From Candidatus Bathyarchaeota archaeon (GTDB lineage Archaea; Thermoproteota; Bathyarchaeia; Bathyarchaeales; Bathycorpusculaceae): a stretch of DNA of 64,000 nucleotides. The stretch spans positions 1 through 64,000 of the forward strand of contig JAGTQZ010000002.1 of the NCBI GenBank assembly GCA_018396705.1, read 5' to 3'. The position numbers were made by a program, and so were the translations under genes. The notes beneath the pieces were generated by a model. It saw only the letters and a list, made by a program, of their open reading frames with translations. It had not been told where the DNA came from and did no database searches. Position 1 is the stretch's first letter. Each line of letters starts with the position of its first letter. Shown here piece by piece: positions 9,027 through 16,035 of the stretch.

Positions 9027-10052
9027 ATGGGCGAATATATAATTTTTAAGCAAAATGATGGAGAGATGAAGAAGATTATGCCTTCCGAATATGATGAAGA
9101 GGGTTTGCTTCAGCGTTTGATTAAAGATTATCCAACATTGCTTCCCAGCATTTTTTCTGAAAGGATATTCACGTTAACTGACGAATATCCAACCTCAGTG
9201 GGAAACGTTGATATTTTGTGCATAGATGATGATGGAAGGATTTATATTGTTGAAACTAAGTTGCAGAAAAATTCTGATAGAAGGACGGTCATAGCGCAGC
9301 TCCTAGATTATGCAGCTCAGATGGGAAAGGAATCATTTGACGCCTTTCAAAGTAAAATTAAAGAGAGAACTGGGAAAAACCTAGATGAAATTTTAGGAGA
9401 CCTTGGAGAAAGTGTCGAAATTTTGGATAGGGTGAAGCAAAACTTAGCGGAGAAGAATTTTGTTCTCGTAGTTGCGATGGATAATATCGAACCAAGGTTA
9501 AAGGATACGATCATTCACTTGAACAGAGATTGGGAGATGGATATATTTGGAATTGAGCTCAACAGATATTGTGTTGAAGGCGGAGGCGAAGTTTTCGTGC
9601 CTGTTGTGGTTCCTCCACCAGATATGCCACGACCACAAAGGCCAAGGAAGCCACAAATAAATTTCGATGAAGTAATCAAAAAATACAGAGAAAAAGGGTT
9701 AGAGGCTGAAATCCTTGAGATTCGAAGAATTTTTGAAAGAATGGAAGAACAGGATGAGGCGGTGCAAGTAAAGCCTTATCCCACTTCCATAGTGCTGGAT
9801 ATTGGAGAGAAACAAATTCAGGTGGCTATAAATAGTGATCCTGAACGCGACCACGGCGTATGGGTTTATAATCCATCATTATATGAGAAAGTCTACGAGC
9901 TAGGAAAAACGTTAGGCCTACAAGTAAAAAGGGGAACAAGCCCCAACTTTCTCAAAGTGATACAATTCAACGGCATAGAAGGGATAAAAAGCGTTTCGGG
10001 CAAAATGCAAAATCTAATAGAGCGATTAATTGAAATAGTTAAGGGGACGTAA
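9027..10052 (+). CDS. PD-(D/E)XK nuclease-like protein (NucS/DUF-type)
   Basis: About 341 residues. Near residues 55-100 the protein shows a restriction-endonuclease-like core: VGNVDILCID (Asp), then RIYIVETK (Glu-x-Lys), then a helix with Arg and Gln (VIAQLLDYAAQM). This is the D-ExK-Q arrangement of the PD-(D/E)XK fold and resembles the NucS C-terminal domain and related hypothetical nucleases. A proline-rich linker (PPPDMPRPQRPRKP) near residue 200 leads to a second, unassigned domain with a helical coiled segment and beta strands. I start it at ATG 9027 because GAGG lies five bases upstream. It sits in the accessory stretch before the toxin-antitoxin pair. Substrate unknown. Confidence 0.6.
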   Translation: MGEYIIFKQNDGEMKKIMPSEYDEEGLLQRLIKDYPTLLPSIFSERIFTLTDEYPTSVGNVDILCIDDDGRIYIVETKLQKNSDRRTVIAQLLDYAAQMGKESFDAFQSKIKERTGKNLDEILGDLGESVEILDRVKQNLAEKNFVLVVAMDNIEPRLKDTIIHLNRDWEMDIFGIELNRYCVEGGGEVFVPVVVPPPDMPRPQRPRKPQINFDEVIKKYREKGLEAEILEIRRIFERMEEQDEAVQVKPYPTSIVLDIGEKQIQVAINSDPERDHGVWVYNPSLYEKVYELGKTLGLQVKRGTSPNFLKVIQFNGIEGIKSVSGKMQNLIERLIEIVKGT

Positions 10053-10201
10053 AGATACTCACTCACCAAAGAAATCTAGAACTAAAAATGCAGACTTGAG
10101 TTATTCAAAAATATTCTGTTAATCATCGATAACGGAACTATTCTGATAGGAGAAGTAAGTGTTATTAGGATGTGTTTGTATTCGTTTATTTGGGTGGTTT
10201 T

Positions 10202-10375
10202 TTGGGTGAAACGGTTTTGGAGAAGGTTGAGGAAATAGGTAGGAAGCTTGATGAGTTAAGGGATTTTCTTGAGGATGTTTTTCTAACTGCTGAGGAGTGC
10301 GTGTTGCTTAAAGAGGTTGATGAGATAATCAAGAAGAAGCGTTTTAACGAGTTGAAATCTCTCGATGAAGTTTAG
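10202..10375 (+). CDS. Putative RelB-like antitoxin
   Basis: A small acidic helical protein of 57 residues (67 if the upstream GTG at 10172 is used). The sequence runs through ETVLEKVEEIGRKLDEL and ends KKRFNELKSLDEV. A GGTGG element before the TTG at 10202 supports the shorter form. No DNA-binding domain is obvious; it looks like the short helical antitoxin that wraps a RelE toxin. It overlaps the next gene by 11 bases, the coupling usual in toxin-antitoxin operons. Assignment rests mainly on size and on the toxin neighbour. Confidence 0.55.
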   Translation: MGETVLEKVEEIGRKLDELRDFLEDVFLTAEECVLLKEVDEIIKKKRFNELKSLDEV

Positions 10376-10625
10376 AGTTCTCCTCCATAAAAAGGCAGAT
10401 GAGTTTTTAAAGAGAATTACCCTCGAAGACAAACAACACATAGTTGACAAGCTCAGACAGCTGGAGGATTTCCCAGCCGTCAAACTTGACATAGTTAAAA
10501 TTGCAGGCGAGGCAAACACCTTCAGGCTACGCGTAGGAAAATACCGAGCACTATTCAAGGTCTACGAGCAAGAAAAAATAATAGTCGTCGCCAAAATAGA
10601 CACCAGAAAAAAGATTTATCAATAG
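10365..10625 (+). CDS. RelE/ParE superfamily toxin
   Basis: The 86-residue protein matches the RelE fold: KFRVLLHKKADEFLKRI at the start, a helical hairpin, then the conserved strand run FRLRVGKYRALFKVY and a C-terminal basic segment IDTRKKIYQ. RelE toxins cleave mRNA in the ribosome; ParE relatives inhibit gyrase. The arginines in RLRVGKYR and the C-terminal Tyr fit an mRNA interferase. It follows the putative antitoxin in an overlapping pair. It may be cargo of the element belonging to the nearby recombinase. Confidence 0.82.
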   Translation: MKFRVLLHKKADEFLKRITLEDKQHIVDKLRQLEDFPAVKLDIVKIAGEANTFRLRVGKYRALFKVYEQEKIIVVAKIDTRKKIYQ

Positions 10626-10733
10626 CAACCTAATTCAAAGATTCCATCATGAACGTTGGGACATAATACATCAAATTGTAAACCAACATTTTCGATTAGT
10701 TGCAGATAACAGAAAAGTTTGCGTAGGATGGTG

Positions 10734-11114
10734 TCAGTTTGACTCCTTCTTTCTCTTCCCTACGTATTCTTCCAGTATTTGATTTACTGTTTTGTAGTCT
10801 TTTTTCCATCTTTTAGGCAGAGAAGATTTTTCTATCTCCTTTATGTACCATCTTCTCTTTCTGTCATAGTGTATGATTAATGTGAAGCCTGCTGATAGGG
10901 TGAAAAAGCCAGCGATGGTTAAGATTAACCCTATATAGGCTGAGGATCCTTGCGCGGTGTATGGAAATATAAGGAGCCAGTTAGGCTCCTTTGCAACAAG
11001 GATTACCACAATTAAGCCACCAACTAAGAGGTTCACTCCCAAAATAGTCATTAGAAAGGCTAATATCTCGTTGTGGGCGTTTTCCTCAGCTTTCCTATGC
11101 ATCCAATCTTCCAT
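10734..11114 (-). CDS. Small two-helix membrane protein, unknown function
   Basis: About 126 residues. A charged N-terminus (EDWMHRKAEENAHNEI) is followed by two hydrophobic helices (about 20-42 and 58-82) and a basic soluble tail containing RKRRWYIKEIEKS and ending YVGKRKKESN. I prefer the ATG at 11114 to the TTG two codons earlier. Neighbours are the RelE pair and the recombinase, both on accessory-looking DNA. I do not recognise a family. Confidence 0.5.
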   Translation of the reverse strand: MEDWMHRKAEENAHNEILAFLMTILGVNLLVGGLIVVILVAKEPNWLLIFPYTAQGSSAYIGLILTIAGFFTLSAGFTLIIHYDRKRRWYIKEIEKSSLPKRWKKDYKTVNQILEEYVGKRKKESN

Positions 11115-11229
11115 CGACAATGGGCATCGCCATGCTGTTAACCATAGAAAGCATGTTCAAACTTAACGTAAAGCTTATTCCTAAATAATTATTAGAAATA
11201 CACTTCCAAAACAACTTCACAATTCTCCC

Positions 11230-12537
11230 TCAATGCTTTTTTATCAGGATTTTTCGTGAAGGTAGTACACTTACGAACTGCCACCCTTCCGCTAAGTACT
11301 TCTCAAGCTCCTTCTCGTGTATTATCCTTTGGGGGTTATGTTTTCCTTCTCTAAGCTTTTTCAGTTCTTTTTCGTAGAGCTCGAGTTCCTCATCCTTGCT
11401 TAGTTCTCTTCCAATCTGCCTTTCCTTTGCAACCTTAACGTCAAGCAAGTCTATTCCCAGTAGGCTTTTAGCCATGCTTTTCAAAGCTTCGATCTTGGCT
11501 TCCTTAATTATGCTTGACTGTTCTAGGGGCTGGGTTGCCGTGCTTAGGAAGGGCTCGCATTCTTTGTAGGCTTTGCGCATGTCCTCGATCATGTCTGGCG
11601 GCAGTACGCCTTTGTTTGTGCTGTATCTGGCTTCTATGTCGCCCTTATGCCCCATTATAAACTGGAGGTAGGGATGGCTTATTTTTCCCTTTGACTCGGC
11701 TATTATCATGTTTGTGTCGCAGTAAGCCCTCAGCACATAAGGCCTCCACTTGAAGCCGGCCCTCAAAATGGCTTCGCGAATATCCCTCGTCACTAAGGTT
11801 GTCCTCAAAAACCTGTTCTTTTTAACCCCTCTAGGATCAAATCCCAGCAACGGAGAATCCTTACTCAACTCTTCATCTTGCTTAACCCTCTCCTCCAAAT
11901 ACTCCTTAATGTAGGTTATAGTTTGTTGCGGAATAAATGTGAAGTATTGATGTCTTGCCTTGCTGAGGCTTTTCCTTATTACGAGCATTGATGGAATTTT
12001 GTTGAATTCTATGCCGTCTTTGTGGATTTCCGCTTCAACAAAGTCTCCAAGCTTCAAGCCGTCGCTTCCATCATAATTTCCGATTGATTCCGGCCTTAAC
12101 CCGCTGAAAGCCAGAAGGGCGATTGAAACCCTTCCTCTAGGAGTAGCCATTCTGAGGATTCTGTCCAGCTCTTCCTTGTTTGGCACACGCTCATTAGCTA
12201 TTCTCGGTGTATCAGATTCGCCCCTGATGTTGACCTTAAGCTTAACATTGATTCCGTTGTAAGAAAGCCAGCTGTTAAGAACCTTCTTAAACCTTGACAA
12301 ATAGGAGCCAGCCTTACCATCACGCTCCAAACGCCTAATAAAATCGGTAAAGTCGTCCCTGAAAGCCTTAGTCCTAGCAACCTTAAGAATCGCTTTAGGG
12401 TCAGTCTTATTCAGCTCACAGTAAAATCCAAGCGTTCTAAGGTACACCGTGGCGGTCACGATGGATTTGGCTGCCAAATTATCGAACCAGCGCCTAACAT
12501 CCGCATCCCCAAGCAAATGCGCGTACTTAGCCTTCAT
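11230..12537 (-). CDS. Tyrosine recombinase/integrase, archaeal type
   Basis: The 435-residue protein has an N-terminal core-binding part (about 1-120) and a catalytic domain. The visible catalytic set is Arg in FSGLRPESIG, Lys in KARHQYF, Arg in YVLRAYCDTN, His in IMGHKGDIEA and the nucleophile Tyr in ARYSTNKG. The usual His of the HxxR box appears as Tyr. A long charged C-terminal extension follows (about 345-435). The gene is complete and its start lies 60 bases from the 3' end of tRNA-Val, the usual layout when an element has integrated into a tRNA gene. No second att copy was found by eye. Confidence 0.85.
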   Translation of the reverse strand: MKAKYAHLLGDADVRRWFDNLAAKSIVTATVYLRTLGFYCELNKTDPKAILKVARTKAFRDDFTDFIRRLERDGKAGSYLSRFKKVLNSWLSYNGINVKLKVNIRGESDTPRIANERVPNKEELDRILRMATPRGRVSIALLAFSGLRPESIGNYDGSDGLKLGDFVEAEIHKDGIEFNKIPSMLVIRKSLSKARHQYFTFIPQQTITYIKEYLEERVKQDEELSKDSPLLGFDPRGVKKNRFLRTTLVTRDIREAILRAGFKWRPYVLRAYCDTNMIIAESKGKISHPYLQFIMGHKGDIEARYSTNKGVLPPDMIEDMRKAYKECEPFLSTATQPLEQSSIIKEAKIEALKSMAKSLLGIDLLDVKVAKERQIGRELSKDEELELYEKELKKLREGKHNPQRIIHEKELEKYLAEGWQFVSVLPSRKILIKKH

Positions 12538-12596
12538 ACTCCATCAATTATGGAAAGGTATGTTCCAATATTTAAGGATTCACTTAAAAATTTAAG

Positions 12597-12671
12597 TGGG
12601 CCGGACCGGATTTGAACCGGTGACCTTCCGCACGTCAAGCGGATGTCCTAACCGAGCTAGACTACCGGCCC
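12597..12671 (-). tRNA. tRNA-Val (GAC)
   Basis: The minus-strand sequence folds as a cloverleaf. Acceptor GGGCCGG pairs with CCGGCCC, the D arm contains TAGCTCGGTTAGGA, the anticodon loop is TTGACGT giving anticodon GAC, and the T arm is ACCGGTTCAAATCCGGT. The discriminator is A and CCA is not encoded. It lies just upstream of the recombinase gene and is a plausible integration target. Confidence 0.93.
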
Positions 12672-12787
12672 AACTTTCTCTCTGAAAAGAAAGTCGATTA
12701 AAAAATTTAGAGCTTTCGGTTTTCACGGTTTTAGAAAATTAGTAGTGTGTTTGTTTGTTGATCGTTTATTTAAAATCAGAAGAAGGT

Positions 12788-12799
12788 AAATATTTAAAG
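12788..12799 (+). promoter_or_regulatory. TATA box of tRNA-Ser
   Basis: The AAATATTTAAAG element is centred about 36 bases before the first base of tRNA-Ser, giving a predicted transcript start near 12820 and a short 5' leader. Confidence 0.5.
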
Positions 12800-12829
12800 T
12801 TTCAATCTGTATGTGATAGGAGACTATTT

Positions 12830-12914
12830 GCCGGGATGGCGGAGTGGATAACGCGCAGGCCTTGAGAGCCTGTGGCCTTTCGGGGCCGCGTGGGTTCGAA
12901 TCCCACTCCCGGCG
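12830..12914 (+). tRNA. tRNA-Ser (TGA)
   Basis: The acceptor GCCGGGA pairs with TCCCGGC. The anticodon loop is CTTGAGA, giving anticodon TGA. A long variable arm (GGCCTTTCGGGGCC) marks a class II tRNA, and the T arm is GTGGGTTCGAATCCCAC. The discriminator is G, as required for Ser. CCA is not encoded and no intron is seen. Confidence 0.95.
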
Positions 12915-13255
12915 CTCTTATAACCTCCTAATGTTTTAGCCTCTTTTTGGTTTTCAAGGGCTAAAATAACGCGTTTTCTATATAAAGTTCAACCAAAATT
13001 TTAAAATTTTTTCATCATAACCACAAATGAAATGTCGCTATTGTATCTGTTTGAAAAGTAAGGCTCTGACGGGCTTTTAAGTTAGGATCCAAAAAAGTTT
13101 TAAGTTTTGCTGTTAACTTTTTGTTGTACGATGATGATATCGAGGTACGCTGAATGGTGATTGGTTTTTCCGCTTCTGAGTAAGAGGGAGGCAAATGATC
13201 ATAGATGTTAATTATTATTACTTGTTTCTAAGAGGTAAAAAGGGGGTGGATAGCA
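12915..13255. other. 341-base gap holding a probable box C/D sRNA
   Basis: The first 200 bases after tRNA-Ser are AT-rich, with no recognisable gene. The box C/D sRNA candidate lies near 13127-13183. A 27-codon frame with a GAGGGAG site begins at 13195, but it runs into the opposite-strand gene and has no recognisable features. Confidence 0.4.
13127..13183 (+). ncRNA. Probable box C/D small guide RNA
   Basis: The boxes appear in the expected order: C box ATGATGA at 13131-13137, a 12-base guide (TATCGAGGTACG), D' box CTGA at 13150-13153, a 4-base gap, a degenerate C' box TGATTGG at 13158-13164, an 11-base guide (TTTTTCCGCTT), and D box CTGA at 13176-13179. Total size is near 55 bases. Box order and spacing match archaeal C/D sRNAs that direct 2'-O-methylation. 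I did not find the guide targets in the 16S gene of this window; they may be in 23S rRNA or tRNA. Confidence 0.55.
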
Positions 13256-13477
13256 TTAGGTTTCCGACGGTCCAGTGACATACGCCCATATACTTACTAA
13301 AACTAGTGTTAGGAATGCACCTGCAAGCCCTGAAAGCATGTACCTTGTAAGCACACCCAGTGACGGTAATAGTGCAATAAGCGCCGGAATCACGTAGGTG
13401 GCTGTTATATCAGCTATGATACCTGCAAAGAATCCAAGAAGCCCAACGAACACGAAAATCTTTAATCTTTCACCCAT
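13256..13477 (-). CDS. Small two-helix membrane protein, unknown function
   Basis: The protein has 73 residues, starting at the ATG preceded by AGGTGG six bases upstream (a GTG three codons earlier is the alternative). It has two hydrophobic helices, roughly residues 8-30 and 45-68, joined by a short loop (LLPSLGVLTRY), and a very short polar tail (GPSET). Glycine and alanine within the helices suggest tight packing. It lies alone between the sRNA candidate and the cdv operon promoter, on the opposite strand. No family recognised. Confidence 0.5.
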   Translation of the reverse strand: MGERLKIFVFVGLLGFFAGIIADITATYVIPALIALLPSLGVLTRYMLSGLAGAFLTLVLVSIWAYVTGPSET

Positions 13478-13604
13478 TCGTTCCACCTAGCCTAGAATTG
13501 ATTTATAAGGCTCTTTTTAGTCTAACTTACAAGTTTTTGTTTATTCCGTCGAAAACAGCAAATAGTTCTTTTCACTAGAAAATTAAAGCTCAAAACTGTT
13601 TCAG

Positions 13605-13630
13605 TCTACATGTATATCTCTACATATATA
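13605..13630 (+). promoter_or_regulatory. Tandem 12-base direct repeat in the cdv operon promoter region
   Basis: TCTACATGTATA (13605-13616) and TCTACATATATA (13619-13630) are two near-identical copies with a 14-base period. They lie 75-100 bases before the first cdv gene. They could be a regulator site or include the TATA box. Only the repeat itself is seen. Confidence 0.35.
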
Positions 13631-13704
13631 CGTGAATATTTCTGGCATATTAACAAGGTATAAGATTTCCATAAGCCCTTAGCCTTCGCTCGGAGGAATC
13701 CAGA

Positions 13705-14367
13705 TTGTCTGAAAGATTTAGTAAACGATGGGATGAAAGACGTGACGAGCAACCGCTTACAGAGCGCATTAAGGAGGCTGTGAGGCCTCCCGGCCCTTTA
13801 AAGCCGAGACTTGACATGGCCATCCGTCGCATAGAGCTCCAGATCCAGAAGCTGGATCAAGCTAGCGAAAGGTTCAGTCAGAGAGACAAGTCCATATTTG
13901 CTAGGATCGTAGACGCCTACACAAAGCATGATATGGCAAGGGCCAACGTTTTCGCCAACGAACTTGCAGAAATAAGGAAAATGGAAAAAATGATAATGCA
14001 GGCTAGGCTTGCCCTTGAACAAATCGTCTTAAGGTTACGAACTGTATCGGAACTTGGAGACGTTGTTTCAACTTTAGGCCCGGCTGTCAGCGTATTAAGA
14101 GCCGTGAAAACTGGAATGGCTAACATCTTCCCAGAAGCCGAGAGGGAGCTGGGGCTGATCGGCAACCTGCTCAGCGGAATAATAGTGGAGGCCGGACAAA
14201 GTACAGGATTATCCATAAACTTTGAAACAGCCAACGAGGACGCTCAGAAAATTCTCACGGAAGCGGCTGCAGTTGCTGAACAGAGAATCAAGGAGAAGTT
14301 TCCAGAACTTCCAGCCGGAATACCGCAAGTGCCACTGCCTGAAAAATCCCCAACAGAAACATCCTAA
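13705..14367 (+). CDS. cdvB: CdvB paralog (ESCRT-III/Snf7-like), short form
   Basis: This 220-residue protein belongs to the Snf7/ESCRT-III-like family that forms filaments during archaeal cell division. The helical core runs from about residue 25 to 185. It includes a basic N-terminal helix (LKPRLDMAIRRIELQIQKLD), the conserved RDKSIFARIVDAYTKHD turn, and ARANVFANELAEIRKMEKMI. The proline-rich tail FPELPAGIPQVPLP looks like a MIM2-type motif that binds the MIT domain of the Vps4-like ATPase. It lacks the winged-helix tail of the second copy, so it corresponds to the CdvB1/B2-type paralogs. The TTG start follows GGAGG by eight bases. It is first in a four-gene operon. Confidence 0.88.
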   Translation: MSERFSKRWDERRDEQPLTERIKEAVRPPGPLKPRLDMAIRRIELQIQKLDQASERFSQRDKSIFARIVDAYTKHDMARANVFANELAEIRKMEKMIMQARLALEQIVLRLRTVSELGDVVSTLGPAVSVLRAVKTGMANIFPEAERELGLIGNLLSGIIVEAGQSTGLSINFETANEDAQKILTEAAAVAEQRIKEKFPELPAGIPQVPLPEKSPTETS

Positions 14368-14385
14368 TAAAATGGAGGAGTACCT

Positions 14386-15102
14386 ATGCTGCAAAATCCC
14401 AACATTTTTTTATCCCTTGGAAAACCCGTTAAAGACGAGTACGGCCGTTTGATTGGAGAAATCGCCTCCTTTGCTGTTAAGCCTAACGGCGGGGTTGAGC
14501 ACGTTTATATAAGGCGCAGCGACGGAAACTTCGTTAAATATCCTGCCTCAAATATAAAATTTGATGGTTCAGAAGTAATCTATCTCTCAGACATAAAAGC
14601 CGAAACAACCGTCTTTTGCAATCAAATCCCACTCATATGGCGTAAAGACCAAGCCTTGAAAGAGCTTTATGCGAAAAAGAAAATTTCACCGGAAGTTTAC
14701 GAAGACCTACATAGCAGTTTTGAAGGCGCCCTAAACCAGCTTAAAACAGAAGCCCAAAACCTCCTAGTAAAGATAGACAAAGAAATTGAAAGATGCGATA
14801 ATGAAATTAAAGAGCTTAACTACGCCTTAGTCCATTTAGAAGTGGAGCATGAAATAGGCGAAATAGATGAGTCCTCTTATCATGCTGCCTTTTCAACAAT
14901 ACAAGAATGTTTGAAACGGGCTAACTCGGAAAAGGCTGACCTTGAAGGTTTGAGAAGTAAGCTCTCAAACATTCTTTTAGGCGAGACTGTTCATGAGCCT
15001 TTAGCTAAAGAAACAGCTGAGGCCCCAGCTCCTGTCACACCAAGTCTTCCAGAACCCCCTGTCATAGTTTATGTGAAGGAAGCAGGCGAATCGAGCATCT
15101 AG
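14386..15102 (+). CDS. cdvA: CdvA cell-division protein
   Basis: The 238-residue protein shows the CdvA plan. An N-terminal PRC-barrel-like beta domain (about 1-75, with GKPVKDEYGRLIGEIASF) is followed by a long coiled coil (about 85-195). A short C-terminal tail with a hydrophobic strand (PPVIVYVKEAGE) could act as the peptide that docks on the CdvB winged helix. CdvA binds membrane and DNA and recruits CdvB to mid-cell. The start is ATG with GGAGGAG five bases upstream. It lies between the two ESCRT-III genes, 18 bases after the first. No membrane span is present. Confidence 0.87.
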   Translation: MLQNPNIFLSLGKPVKDEYGRLIGEIASFAVKPNGGVEHVYIRRSDGNFVKYPASNIKFDGSEVIYLSDIKAETTVFCNQIPLIWRKDQALKELYAKKKISPEVYEDLHSSFEGALNQLKTEAQNLLVKIDKEIERCDNEIKELNYALVHLEVEHEIGEIDESSYHAAFSTIQECLKRANSEKADLEGLRSKLSNILLGETVHEPLAKETAEAPAPVTPSLPEPPVIVYVKEAGESSI

Positions 15103-15148
15103 ACTTCCAACGTAGCGGGCGGAGGGAACTGAAATCAAGAATCCTTTT

Positions 15149-16030
15149 GTGACATCCCCTCCACCACTACGAGAAGTCTTAACTCGGTCAGTGTATAAGC
15201 TGCGGGTTCAACAGCAAAAAGTTGTCCAGGCTTCTTTAAGGCTTAAGGAAAGAGATAAAACCCTTTTCCAGATATGTGTAAACGCTTTAAAAGCAAACAA
15301 TCGTGAAAAAGCCACCATATGCGCCAACGAATTGGCGGAAGTCCGCAGATTAATAAGTTTTCTTCAGCAAGTTGAACTTGCCCTTGAAAGGGTTATTCTA
15401 CGCCTAGAAACAGTGCGAGAATTAAGCGAAATAGTCATAGACCTAAAACCCGCATTGAAAACTCTTCAAAGCGTTTCTAGACAACTATCTGCAATACTGC
15501 CTGAAGTTTCCTCTGAAATAAGCGAAATCAACAATGTTATAGGCGAAACAATCTATTCAACCAAGCTTTCCACGGAAGAAGTTGTAATACCCGTAGATAG
15601 GGTCACACCCGCTGGAGAGCAGATCCTAAACGAGGTTGCAACCCTACTTGAAAGAAAGGTTGCTGAAAAACTTCCAGAACCGCCCGCTACGTTGGAAGCG
15701 CGCAAGCTTAAAGAAGCTAAAGCTGAAATCAAGCAGATGGTAGCCATAGCAACTTCTTGCTCCCAAGCTGTAGATAACGAAACAATTGAGGAGGGTGAAC
15801 ACAGCTCCGAAAATCTGATCTCCATTAGGAAGGCGGAGATTCAGGAAATCAGTCTAAAGGTTGGCAATTCTTCTCTTGAAGAAGCCCTCTTAGACTATGT
15901 TAGGCAAAGTGGCGGCGAAATAGACCTAATTCGCTGTTCCCGCGATTTGGGGGTTTCTTATGAAGAGGTGGAGAGGGCTCTTCAAAGTTTGGGAGCCAAA
16001 GGTAAGGTGAAAATTGAAGTTAAAAGGTGA
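15149..16030 (+). CDS. cdvB: CdvB (ESCRT-III/Snf7-like) with C-terminal winged helix
   Basis: The 293-residue protein contains an ESCRT-III helical core (about 15-170) parallel to that of the upstream paralog, including RDKTLFQICVNALKANN and CANELAEVRRLISFLQ. A variable linker (about 175-235) follows. The C-terminal winged-helix domain (about 240-293: SLEEALLDYVRQSGGEIDLI, then EEVERALQSLGAKGKVKIE) is the part that binds CdvA in Sulfolobus. A linker motif (KLPEPPATLE) may bind the CdvC MIT domain. The GTG at 15149 is the only ordinary start nearby. A strong GGAGGGA at 15121-15127 instead sits six bases before an ATC codon in frame. The next gene overlaps its stop. Confidence 0.9.
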   Translation: MTSPPPLREVLTRSVYKLRVQQQKVVQASLRLKERDKTLFQICVNALKANNREKATICANELAEVRRLISFLQQVELALERVILRLETVRELSEIVIDLKPALKTLQSVSRQLSAILPEVSSEISEINNVIGETIYSTKLSTEEVVIPVDRVTPAGEQILNEVATLLERKVAEKLPEPPATLEARKLKEAKAEIKQMVAIATSCSQAVDNETIEEGEHSSENLISIRKAEIQEISLKVGNSSLEEALLDYVRQSGGEIDLIRCSRDLGVSYEEVERALQSLGAKGKVKIEVKR

Positions 16031-16035
16031 AGCCA

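Noticed and set aside
11230-12671. Second att site (repeat of the tRNA-Val 3' end)
   Set aside because: I looked by eye through 8200-12600 for a copy of the T-arm/acceptor sequence and saw none. Element borders cannot be claimed.
13195-13278. 27-codon open frame with GAGGGAG before an ATG
   Set aside because: It overlaps the opposite-strand membrane protein gene, has no recognisable motif, and its tail is the antisense of that gene.
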